Shown here piece after piece: positions 9,987 through 20,060 of a DNA stretch of 37,017 nucleotides; the first letter of the stretch is position 1; each line of letters begins with the position of its first letter. A program made the translations under genes and the position numbers. The notes beneath the pieces are model-generated. The model was not told the origin of the DNA. It did no database searches and was given only the letters and a program-made list of their open reading frames with translations. Origin of the DNA: Cytidiella melzeri (lineage: Eukaryota > Basidiomycota > Agaricomycetes > Polyporales > Irpicaceae); assembly GCA_022592445.1 (NCBI GenBank), contig JABYQR010000422.1, positions 1-37,017 of the forward strand. The letters are read 5' to 3'.

Positions 9987-11162
9987 ATGCCTCTCGAAGC
10001 GACAATGATCATCCTAGACAACTCAGAATACATGCGCAATGGTGATTATCAACCAACTCGCTTCGATGCCCAGAAGGACGCCGTCACCACTGTATTCCAA
10101 GTCAAGGTCGACTCAAATCCAGAGAATCTCGTCGGGCTAATGACAATGGCAGGGAAAGGGTGCGTATCAATTTTCTTCGCAAAACTTGCTCTGATCAATG
10201 TCTAGTCCTGAAGTGTTAGCCACGAACACAAAAGACATCGGTCATATCCTTCAAGCTTTGCACACGGCAGCCGACCGAGTAGGAGGCACGGCCGACATTT
10301 CGACAGCTATATCTGTCGCTCAGCTCGCACTCAAGCACCGACAGAACAAGAACCTTCGCCAACGAATCATCGTCTTTGTTGGCTCACCACTGACTGGCTC
10401 TGGCTCAGACGAGGCGAGCATGGTCAAGCTCGCCAAGAAGCTCAAGAAAAACAGTGTCAATGTAGACGTAGTCGCGTTTGGTGAGGGAGCAGACCTTGGT
10501 CAGAGCGGCGTGCTTCGAGCATTCGTGGATAACGTATCGCAAGGAGACAGCTCGTAAGTGAATTCCGTTCACGTCGCTCCCGCAGCCTGTAAACCACCGC
10601 TGACATGATTTTGGCAGACATCTAGTCGTCGTATCACCAGGGCCTCATCTACTATCCGACGTGCTCAATTCTTCGCCGATCCTCGCAGGTGATCGAGGCA
10701 TACCAGAAGAGGTGTTAGCAGAGTCAACGGGTGGTGCAGCAGGTGGCGCGGCAGGAGGATTCGAGTTCGGGGTTGACCCCAGTCTAGATCCTGAGCTGGC
10801 AATGGTGTGTCTTTCTCGTGGTCGCTTGTCGAGGACTATTCTGAAGGTTTCTTTAGGCTTTGCGAATGTCGATGGACGAAGAAGCAGCACGAGTGGCTGC
10901 TGCAGCGCAAGCCTCTGCGTCAACGTCGGTGCCTGCCGCGCCTGTCGCGTCTGCTGCGGAGGTTGTTTCGGAACCTGCAGAGCCAACAGAAGATGAAGAA
11001 GAGGCCCTGCTGAAGCAAGCGATCGCGATGTCTGAAGGCAATGACGTCGAAATGGCTGCAGAGGACGATGAAGACGAGGATATATCGGAAGAGGAAGCTA
11101 TTGCCCGCGCGATTCAGATGAGCCTGGATGAGTCGCAAGGAAAGGAAAAGGACAAGAAGTAG
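9987..11162 (+). CDS. RPN10: 26S proteasome ubiquitin receptor Rpn10
   Basis: Exons 9987-10159, 10206-10553, 10618-10804 and 10857-11162 join in phase to 337 residues. Start is the ATG giving [20 protein letters not shown], the family's N-terminus. An ATG 39 bases upstream is not conserved. Residues 1 to about 190 are the von Willebrand factor A domain that docks Rpn10 between proteasome lid and base ([17 protein letters not shown] and GDSSHLV are family blocks). Three ubiquitin-interacting motifs follow: about 230-249 ([13 protein letters not shown]), about 283-298 ([12 protein letters not shown]) and about 313-330 ([13 protein letters not shown]). The tail is Lys-rich. Its job is to bring ubiquitin chains to the 26S proteasome. 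Three motifs are more than the single one in budding yeast Rpn10. The gene converges on ERG20. Confidence 0.95.
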
Positions 11163-11927
11163 GTCACTCGTCTCGACACTGACAGCACTGTAGCCTCCTG
11201 CATACAATTGTACCTTATCCTCCGACGCTCCAATGCTCAGGTGTGCAGATTTTGAGCTTCTTCTAGTTGGCGAGAGTGCGCTTGTTTTCGCAGCGCATTC
11301 AGCTCTCCGCAATTTGTGCGTACTCGCGCTGTCTTCACTTATTTTCGTAACAAAACATCAGCGGACGTTATCCCCGTAGCTGACAAGGAGAAATTCAATA
11401 AAGATTTACCTTGGGTGTTCGATAACGATGCGAACGCTCAGCCCCCAAGTGAAGCAGGTCCTGTCGTTGCTGATTCGCCAGAATCTGCTTCCTCGCACAG
11501 TCGCCAATGACCTAGGTATCCATTTGGACGTTCTTGACCTCATCAGCCTATATCTCATGAATCGTGTTGAAGAACAATTTTGTGGCACCGCATGGTGTGC
11601 CTATGTCTCTTATTCTCCACCCAACCTGAACAAGCCACGGTCATAGTAGTCCATCTTCAAGGCATATTGGTGCAGCGGTTACAGACAACCACGGATGAGA
11701 TATCCCCCACTTGGTGTCGACTAATCAGATGTGTTGTTCCGTGAGCAAGGAAAACCCTTATGCTATTGAAACGGGGAGATGTCAGCTCGAAGGGAGCTTC
11801 CCTGGTACCATTGCGTTTGTCGGCGGCACATAACGTTCGCTTTCAAGGCGGCGACAAACACACTAACACAAAAAAATGTATATATTGTGAATGACACAGG
11901 AGTGCGAATGCCCGAAGCATATTTTAT
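11163..11927. other. RPN10/ERG20 convergent intergenic region
   Basis: This is the 765-bp space between two converging 3' ends. A plus-strand frame 11428-11646 (72 codons, QVKQVLSLLIRQNLLPRTVA) has some coding flavour, overlapped by a second frame 11316-11510, but neither has a family I recognise or clear splice partners. I leave them uncalled. No RNA gene was seen. Confidence 0.4.
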
Positions 11928-13244
11928 CTACTTTTGCCTCTTGTAAATTTTATCCAAGAAACTCTTGAAAACCTGCCTCTGCAACTTGACCTGTCCATCC
12001 GTCCCCAAGCCACCTTCCGGGATGGTCTGAATCAAGCCCATAATCCGTTTGTACGCGTCTTCCTCATACTTGTAGTACTTCTCTGGCACACCGACAGCGT
12101 AGAAAACATCCTTGACCTTCTTCTCCGACTCGGCGTTCTTCAGACCATAATTGCTGTCGAGGACGGCGCGTTGCTCGGGCGAGGCAGCGGCGAGAGCGGT
12201 GTTGATGCACCACGAGCACTTGTTATCTATGATGTCTGTGCCAATTTTGCCAATCTGCTCGGGGGTACCGGCAAAGTCGAGAAAGTCGTCTTGGATCTGG
12301 AAGTACTCGCCGAGCGGGATGAGAATGGATTGAGCGAGCTTGTAGGGATCTTGACTACCGTCGACTTGCTCGTGAGGAATGTTGCAGTAATACATGGCGA
12401 GAGCGACGGGGAGGTAAAAGGAGTAAAAGGCGGTCTTGTAGACGACGATGAGACGGTGCCTACATGCGAGGCGCGCGGTTAGGTGGGTAAGGATTCGGCA
12501 GAGAGGCCAAGACTCACTTTTCGAGTGAAAACTTGCTCAGGTCAACGCTGTCCTCTGGCGCGGTTATGAGATCAAGCAACTGCCCAATCTCTGTTTGGAA
12601 CGTGGTCTACATAGCGAGTATGAGGTGACAGACTAACCTAGACAAAAACGATGAAGCGTACCTCAAGGAAAAGCTCAAGCAGGTTGACATAGGAAGGGTC
12701 TTGCCGGAAATGCTTCTTGAGGAGGTAGTATATGCATGCCTCGAGCATGAAGGAGTCATTGACGGCAATCAAGTTCACGCCCTCCTTGCGGTACCAGCAT
12801 GGCTGACCACGACGTGTGATGCTCGAGTCCATCAGGTCATCGGAGACCAAGAAGAACGCTTGCAGCTGGCGTGTTCTTAAGCAAACAACGAGGGAAGGGA
12901 GTTTGTGAGGACAAGTACGCACCAGTTCAACACACCACCCGAGAACAGCAGCCTTGAAGTATTCCTCGTCAGTCAACGCACGACCTTTGAGGATCTCGAC
13001 CGAGTCAACGACAGACAGCCCGCGGTTGAGCTTCCCTCCTGGGACGTTGTGATCCAGGCTCTGCGACACCCAAAGTCAGCCTGAAAGACCACCGTCAACA
13101 AGCCGACAAAAAACACACCTTGTGGAACCATTCGAGTGCATCCTGCGGGACGTTTTGCGCTTTGACATACTCGAGGACCTCGTCGCGGATCACGTTGAAC
13201 ACATCCTGGAATTTGGTTCGCTTGAGTGCTTTGGCGTCCGACAT
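11928..13244 (-). CDS. ERG20: farnesyl diphosphate synthase
   Basis: Five exons (13244-13119, 13060-12923, 12865-12662, 12606-12518, 12459-11928) give 362 residues, a normal length. The enzyme condenses IPP with DMAPP and then GPP to farnesyl diphosphate, feeding ergosterol, dolichol, haem A and prenylation. Both Asp-rich metal-binding motifs are intact: DDLMD at 97-101 followed by TRRGQPCW, and DDFLD at 243-247 in [12 protein letters not shown], then [13 protein letters not shown] and DNKCSW. Two Phe at 92-93, just before the first motif, are the chain-length residues typical of farnesyl rather than geranylgeranyl synthases. It ends KIYKRQK. The start [16 protein letters not shown] is the only ATG near the conserved N-terminus. 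Introns are 55-58 bp with standard sites. HSP60 lies upstream on the same strand. Confidence 0.95.
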
Positions 13245-13649
13245 TCCAACAAGTGGGAGGTGGTTTATGTTAGAAGGCTATGAGGCTGGTGTGCTGAGCA
13301 GAGACCGAGACAAAAGCTGATCTTATATACGGAGGAAGACATCGTGCCATTGCTGAATAAACTGGAAATCGCTGTGCGGACAGCTTTAAGCGACCCCCCC
13401 ACTTCAGCATTTTTCCAAAATCTGGCCTGTCAGTCGTCGCATGAGTGCTTAGAGTGAGTGGTGATTGTCATTTCGCCGTGAGCATATAGTACTCTACTGA
13501 ATTAAGCATAAGATACATGTAAAAACAACGATGAGCGACGGATGATAAATGCCGTATAAACGATAGACCAGAAGATGCACGACACAGCATAGAATACTTT
13601 TCTTTCACAGAACCAAGACCGCGATGGGACAGGTCCACGGCACGTCCGC
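13245..13649 (-). promoter_or_regulatory. HSP60 3' end / ERG20 promoter gap
   Basis: 405 bp between the HSP60 stop and the ERG20 ATG, both genes on minus. It must hold the HSP60 polyadenylation region and the ERG20 promoter. A TATATAAG on the minus strand (near 13322-13329) is about 80 bp above the ERG20 ATG and is the best TATA candidate. No other gene is visible. Confidence 0.4.
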
Positions 13650-15630
13650 TTAGAATCCGCCCATACCACCCATACCACCCATTCCGCCCATTCCGCCCAT
13701 TGCAGGCTTGTCCTTTTCCTCAGCCTCCACAACGCAAGCCTCGCTCGTGGTCAACAAGCTCGCAACACCAGAGGCGTCAACAAGTGCAGTGCGGACGACC
13801 TTGAGAGGGTCGACAATACCAGCCTGGATCATATCAACGTATTGGCCCTTGCTGGCATCGTAGCCCCAGGCGAACTTGTCGAGGGTGCCGTACGTCTGTT
13901 GAAGAGCGCCGACAATGACGGATGACTCCTCACCGGCGTTCTTGAAGATCGTACGCGCGGGGTAAGTGAGAGCGCGACGAATGATCTGTACACCGAGGTC
14001 CTGGTCAAAGTTGGCGGTGGGTATAGGCTTGGCATCAGGGGACAAAGGTGCGTTGGAAGTGCCAGGAGCGTTCGACTGGAGCATGAGCGATGCCTTGAGG
14101 AGTGCAACACCACCACCGGGAAGGATGCCTTCCTCGACGGCCGCGCGGGTAGCGTTCAAAGCGTCATCGTAGCGGTCCTTCTTTTCACCGACCTCGACCT
14201 CGCTGCTGCCACCGACCTTGATAACAGCGACACCGCCGCTCAACTTTGCAAGACGTTCCTGGAGCTTGGTCTTGTCAAACTCACTGGTGGTGGGATCAGC
14301 GAGAATGGAGCGAATCTGCTCGCAGCGAGCCTGAATGGCGTCCTTGCTGCCCTCGCCGTTGAGCACAATGCTGTCGTCCTTCGTAATGGTAACTGAACCA
14401 GTAGAGCCAAGCAAGTCAGGCGTCAGGCGTTCAATCTTGATGTCGAGCTCGTCGGTGAAGACAGTACCACCCGTGAGAATAGCAAGGTCGCCAAGGATGG
14501 ACTTGCGATTGTCGCCAAAGCCAGGAGCTTTGACTGCACAAACTTGAAGCTGGCCGCGGAGTTTGTTGAGAATACATGCCGCGAGGGCTTCACCGTCAAC
14601 GTCCTCGGCAATGATCAGCAAAGGCCGGCGCTGTTGAGCGGCGGTCTCAAGAGCGGGGAGAATGTCTTGAAGTAACGAAATTTTCTTTTCCGTCAACAGG
14701 ATCAGAGGTTTCTCAAATTCGACCTTCTGAGCCTTGACGTCGGTGACAAAGTAGGGAGAAATGTAGCCACGGTCAAACCGCATGCCTTCGGTAATCTCAA
14801 TCTCGTCTTCAATAGTACGGCCCTCCTTGACTGTGATAACACCTTCCTTCCCAACCTTTTCCATCGCTTGTGCAATAAGGTTACCGACGTGAGTGTCTCC
14901 GTTCGCTGAGATGGTAGCAACCTGGGCAATCTCTGCGGTCGTCGTGACCGTCTTTGCCTGCGACGAAAGGAACTCAACGACCCGTTCTACAGCTGCCTGT
15001 GAACCACGACGGAGGTCCATGGGGTTGCATCCAGCAGCAACGTTCTTGACACCCTCGGAATAGATAGCCCTAGCCAGCACAGTCGCTGTCGTAGTGCCGT
15101 CACCGGCAATCTCGTTCGTCTTCTGAGCAACGTCCTGGACGAGGCTTCAATAAAGGTCAGCAAATTGCCAGCTATACGAGACAAAAAACGTCACATACCG
15201 AGCACCGAGGTTCTCGAATTTGTCCTTGAGCTGGATGGACTTCGCAACAGTGACACCGTCTACGTCACACGTGTCAGAATCCAACAGCGAGCCACGATGC
15301 AGCGCAAGAGGCCAGGGCAAACTCACCTTTTGTAATCTTCGGACCACCAAACGACTGTTCAATAATCACATTCCTGCCTGCGCATTTGATGATGATGAGT
15401 AAGAGCCTACCCACGACCACCCACAAGTGCATCGGACGCGTACCTTTAGGGCCGAGGGTAACGCTAACAGCATCGGCGAGAACGTCAACACCCTTGAGGA
15501 TGCTCGCACGGCCGTCGTTGGAGAACTTGATCTCTTTGTGGGCACCCCTGGTGAGCGCGGGCTGCAACCTGGCAGCTTTCGCAGCAGCGCGACGGAGCGC
15601 ACGAGTGGAAGACTGAGAGACGTGGTGCAT
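13650..15630 (-). CDS. HSP60: mitochondrial chaperonin Hsp60
   Basis: Exons 15630-15444, 15377-15327, 15259-15199 and 15144-13650 encode 597 residues in phase. The N-terminal 30 residues ([20 protein letters not shown]) are Arg/Ala/Ser-rich without acids, a typical mitochondrial presequence. The mature protein begins near [12 protein letters not shown]. Group I chaperonin blocks follow: [12 protein letters not shown] (about 56-66), ATP-site DGTTT at 115-119, the apical domain with [11 protein letters not shown], the signature [12 protein letters not shown] near 435, and a C-terminal GGM repeat ending GGMGGF. It forms the matrix double ring that folds imported proteins with Hsp10. I start at 15630 because the longer upstream frame lacks a presequence-like N-terminus. 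Three 54-67 bp introns all lie in the first fifth of the gene. Confidence 0.96.
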
Positions 15631-15820
15631 ATTATAGTGAGGCTTACGGGTGCTGATAGGAGAAGACAACGGATGTGTTTGGCGGACGAAGAGAACGCTG
15701 AAGGAGGGAGGAAGCTCGACGAACAAGGGATTCACTCTTGACGTGGTTAGCTTTTTGAGCCGTTCATGAATCACGCGTCACGTTCCCGTGAACTGTCACA
15801 GTCACGTCTTCGGCTTTCCG

Positions 15821-15850
15821 CGAAGTTCGAAGAATATTCTTATATATGTA
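15821..15850 (-). promoter_or_regulatory. heat-shock element and TATA box of HSP60
   Basis: Read on the minus strand, a TATATA box (about 15848-15841) is followed at 15840-15821 by AGAAT-ATTCT-TCGAA-CTTCG. In 5-bp steps this gives nGAAn, nTTCn, a mismatched unit and nTTCn, the pattern bound by heat-shock factor trimers. It lies about 190 bp above the HSP60 ATG in the 368-bp gap below the GH15 gene, the right place for heat-inducible control of HSP60. Confidence 0.65.
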
Positions 15851-15998
15851 CCGCACCACTGTCTCCTATGCAGAGTCGCGTATTTTAGAAAAATAAGTAC
15901 TGCGAGGTGTGAAGTCACTCAATTCTGAAACTTGTGGTCGATGATACATGCAATGGACTGCCTTTATTGTCTTTGACGACACATAATTCTCTGTGGCA

Positions 15999-18900
15999 TC
16001 ATACATGATACCTAGATTGCATCCTCGACAGGTTATAGGCCGCAGAGATGAGTGTAACATGTCTAATCCACATTCCATCGTTAGTTCCAACCGCACACAA
16101 CACCGGGACAGTAGATCGAACACTCACGTGAAACCCTGAACCGCGTTTCCGAGCCTTACAAAAACAATATCTTCGTCAACGTTGTGTTCAAGCAAGCACG
16201 ACAGAGAAGGGCGTACCCGTCACCAGCAGGGGAGATCTCCTCCGTGCAAAGCCCCACATGATTGGTATATTGCAGAAAGTCCTAGTGTCCAATTGAATCG
16301 AACAACCTTCCGGAAGACTAATAGATAGCCTTGGTCATGACACGCACCTCAAACATCGCGATGGCCTTTGTGAGCAGCGGCTTCTCATACTCACCAGCTC
16401 TGGCGAGAGCTTCGACGCACCTAAATAATGCCACCATCACCATGGCAGGAAACATCAGCCACGGGACAGAGCTACGACCTACCAAAGTGTACAGAGGCAG
16501 AACGTCCCTTCCTCACCACCTACACCATCGTCCGATTTCGAAACGTCATAGCGATACACAAGACCCTACGCAAAAGGATGCTTCAGAGAGATCCGCAAAA
16601 AGAAAATGTTTGATTATACCCACGTTCGAAGTCAATCCACCTCTCTCCGGAGTCAACATAATCTTCTTCAACGTCGCCAAAAATCTTGGGTCCGACTGTC
16701 CAAACCCTCAACGTTGGCCACATAAGTCCTCTAAAGGCGTAGTGCAAAAACGCGCACCGGCGTAGAAAAGAAGACCAGAGGCATTATCAACAGCGACGAA
16801 TCCAGAACATCTTTGTCTTCGTAGCTTTGCCCAAAAAATTGCGTTTTCGGGTTCCAGGCCTTTTGCATTATCTCTTCGTACAATTCATCGCGCGCCTGCA
16901 GCCATTCCATACGCCGAGGGCACGGTAAAGAGCGCTTGTCTGCAAGTCGGAGGCCTATGACAAACAGGAAAGTGGGTCAGTGCAAACTAGGATATTGAGT
17001 GCTAAACTCGTGCCTCGGTCAATAGCAACCCTATCATAAACATGCTATTCTCAGCGATATCAAGTCCTTGACGGCTGCGAGAAGAACGCACCAAAGCATA
17101 ATCTACATCGAATTATCAGATCAACAACCGGTATGATATCTTTATCGGAAGAACGACAAACTTTGGAATACTGTATGCAGCACCATAATTGTCAACACAT
17201 ACTCCTGCTCGACATATCGGCGACATTGGCATACCGTGAAATGCTTCTTAGCGCCTCGAACCTCCCTGGTATGACCTGAGTTGAGAGCGTTGTAAGGCTG
17301 GTGTGTATGGCGTCTTACTGACCAAATCGACCTGCACAGTATCAGCGAATCTTGCTTTCTTTCAAAATGAAAGAAGAAAAGACGTACAAATCTGGATCGT
17401 TCTTCACTTTGACCACATCTTTACATAGCAAATCGCACGAATAAGGGACATATCATATGAAGGCTAAACGGTGACATACAGTCCACGCTGGAGAGTAAAT
17501 GAGTGCGGATACGACAGAATAACAAGAGAGGCTCACAGTTCTCGTACAGCAACCCTATTCCGTATGTTACTCTATCCATGTTATGATCGCAGATGAGAGT
17601 TTCGAAAACGACGCACCACATATCGTAGCCCTATATCAGATGTTCCAGGTGATCGTCGAGCATTTTTAGTAAGTAAACAACGTACTAATGGTTTCCCGTA
17701 TTTCTGTCCAAGATATATACAATCCATACTATACTCTGCACTCAGTGTGATATCACATCAACAACGTTATGATCAACTTACAGTTCGCCGTAGATGTCCT
17801 ACGACATAAAGAGCATGAGGACCACAATTCGCTGGGAAAAGGAAACAGTGGTACTTACAAGTTGTACGTGATCAATCGCGCCGTTCCCGATTCTGCGTAG
17901 ATCACAAAATCAAGAACACACGAGATGACACTTTAGCGCGGGAAGACCTACCGAACGGGTTTGGAGCCCTTATGTCCATCCAGATGCTCAAGCTCTGCCT
18001 CGGGAAATATTTTCTCCCCTGAGACAATCATGCTTCAGTACAAACAAACAACGTGTAAAAGGAAGTGATCGAAGCATGCCGTGAATGGTGTACCTGCCAG
18101 CCGTTCAGCAGTTTATTGTGAACAGGTTAAAACTTCAAGCAAAGACATACATGATATTCAAAGAACCATCCGAATTCTTATCCTTTACGCGCTCAAAAAT
18201 GAAATCCATATACGCTGTTCACCAGTCAGTTCATTCAACAGTCGCAGGACAACATCACCAAGCGTCTGACCGTTGGCCTCATAAGTGAATCCAAGCCGAA
18301 TCAGGGCATACAGCGTGAAAGACGAGTCCCGGATCCACGAGGCGCTGAGATCAGGATAATGAGTTAGCAGTCATTATGTCAGCATTGCAAGAATAGCATA
18401 CCGGTAATCCCTAGAGGTTGTAAGCAAACTGCGTTATTGCCAGTTATCGCAGTCAAATGCGGCCATGTAGCTCACCAGTTCCTAGTCCCGCCAATGTACT
18501 CGGGCAGGCTGAAAGTCGGACTGGCCACAATGGCACCTGAGTGTCACACGGTTGGAGACTGGCTAGAGATAGCACAGAAGACCCACCTGTGGGCTCATAA
18601 ATGAGCAACTTCAATGCGAGAGCGCTGCGATTGACCGCCTCCTTCCAAGAGCCTTGGTACGTCGAGCGACGTATCCAAGAGTTCCAATATGTGTTGGTCG
18701 ACTGAGTAGCCATCAGTTTGTGCGAACATACGACAAGAAATGTTGGTAAAATACATCAAGCAGCTCCTTCATGAGATACTGAGAACGGCCCGACAGCCAT
18801 CAGCTCGAGAACCAATGCATCTACGAACCGTCAAACATACCTTTGTCAAGATCGGATCCTCTGGCGCCCTTAGTTCCGACGCAGTCTTGACAAGTTCTGC

Positions 18901-20060
18901 ACCATCGACGTCAATAAAAGCAAGTTGCCGCAAGCAAGTCATGTAAGCATGAGCTGGAAACGCACTCTCAAATGGTACACCCAGCTCCTCTGCTCTTTCC
19001 TTGCGTGGTCTCAACGCCTCCGAATAGCGATGATCCGGCGGTGTCCTCAGCACCCAGGTCACTATCTGACCCTCCTGTAGATCAAACGCGCACTGCACGC
19101 TCGGGCCCAGATGTCCCTTTTTCGTCAAATCCAGCATCTTGAGCTCGATCTGCGGCTCGGGTACAGCTTCCAAGGCAGACTCGGGAACGTAGCGGAGGTC
19201 GAGATCAAGTTCGGCCTGGACAGAGGTAAAGAGAGCTCGCATATGTAGCGGGCCTGCGCCAGCGTCCGGCGAAGAGGGGGGATGGGGGATGGTGTTGTCT
19301 TGCATGATTTGGGTAGTGTGAGATGAACGAGCGTAGTTGAACGCTGGTGCACATTCGAGTCGGATAGGCATTTTGCCTCGGACGCACTGTAGAATCGATT
19401 TGAGTTGGCGTGAGTGTATGGTGAGAGAAAGAGGGGGTACAACACCTCTACGCGACGGACAAGCCAGGAGAGCAAAGGCCGGGTTGTAGCGCTACTTGGT
19501 TGGCGAGGTAGGAAATCCGTGACCGTCACTACTCCTTCTTCGTTCATAAACCTAGGAATCGTCAGACATCGGGCGAGAGGATGATAGTAGTGTGATGGTA
19601 CGCACTTTGTTTGGAGGACGTTAGAACTAGGTAAATAGTTCTGTTTGGTAGAGAATGCGACCTGGGGGCATATAGAGAAGTGTCCCCCTTTATCCTTGTC
19701 CAGGATGCGCGCAAAAATCGAGGGAGAGTCAAAGTTGGGCACGCAATAGCTCTCAACTGCAAAGTCATGTCAATAAGATCGGCGACTCGCAACTCGTCGT
19801 TATGGATGCCTCTTGCTACACATGCAAGAAAGATACTTGCCAGATCCATCAATGCTAACCTATGGTAGAGCATTAAAGCTGTTTAAAGCGCAAATTGTGT
19901 GTTGTTTCTTACAAGTGCAGCCGTCCTCAAGTTTCCTATTCTGCCCGTGACGTTCCAAGTGAGCTTCTTAGAGGGTGTGCGGTGAGTAGTAGGTTACTTA
20001 CAAGGCATGATCGCCGATGGATATGTAACCTCTGTCTTTACAGGGGTCGAGGTGGTTCAT
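15999..20060 (-). CDS. glycoside hydrolase family 15 protein, highly intron-split
   Basis: I assemble 33 exons to 719 residues, all phases consistent: 20060-20002, 19940-19913, 19859-19841, 19756-19606, 19551-19446, 19386-18841, 18778-18755, 18701-18587, 18536-18476, 18410-18402, 18344-18271, 18214-18151, 18093-18080, 18018-17952, 17892-17859, 17798-17782, 17728-17686, 17630-17617, 17554-17537, 17487-17480, 17418-17388, 17331-17323, 17265-17235, 17170-17162, 17102-17092, 17030-17014, 16954-16758, 16695-16624, 16565-16483, 16420-16348, 16281-16217, 16154-16128, 16062-15999. The family is GH15 (glucoamylase/trehalase clan, alpha-glucoside hydrolysis). An N-terminal beta domain (PNFDSPSIFARILDKDKGGH) precedes an (alpha/alpha)6 barrel with GTRNWDYRASWIRD (W370, D371), likely acid E505 in SIWEVRG and likely base E682 or E683 in GLCTEEISPAGDG. 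No signal peptide, so probably cytosolic. Substrate unproven. Three introns look GC-AG. Confidence 0.88.

Noticed and set aside
11655..11720. Possible tRNA-like sequence in the RPN10/ERG20 gap
   Set aside because: No B-box (GGTTCRANNCC) and no cloverleaf with matching acceptor stem could be drawn.
11934..12482. 182-codon plus-strand frame
   Set aside because: It is the antisense shadow of the ERG20 last exon, whose protein is unmistakable.
15866..16123. Minus-strand frame with CRGC resembling a small zinc-binding protein (Yippee-like)
   Set aside because: It overlaps the last GH15 exons in another frame. The GH15 exons show conserved residues (GNAVQGFT, HVTLISAAYNLSR) and good splice sites, so the CxxC is a coincidence.
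16331..16765. 144-codon plus-strand frame
   Set aside because: It is antisense to GH15 exons 27-30, which have proper splice sites and conserved protein sequence. No family is recognised on the plus strand.
19125..19742. 205-codon single-exon reading of the GH15 N-terminus
   Set aside because: It reads through introns at 19605-19552 and 19445-19387. Spliced in phase, the protein matches the GH15 family across both junctions, while the read-through parts do not.
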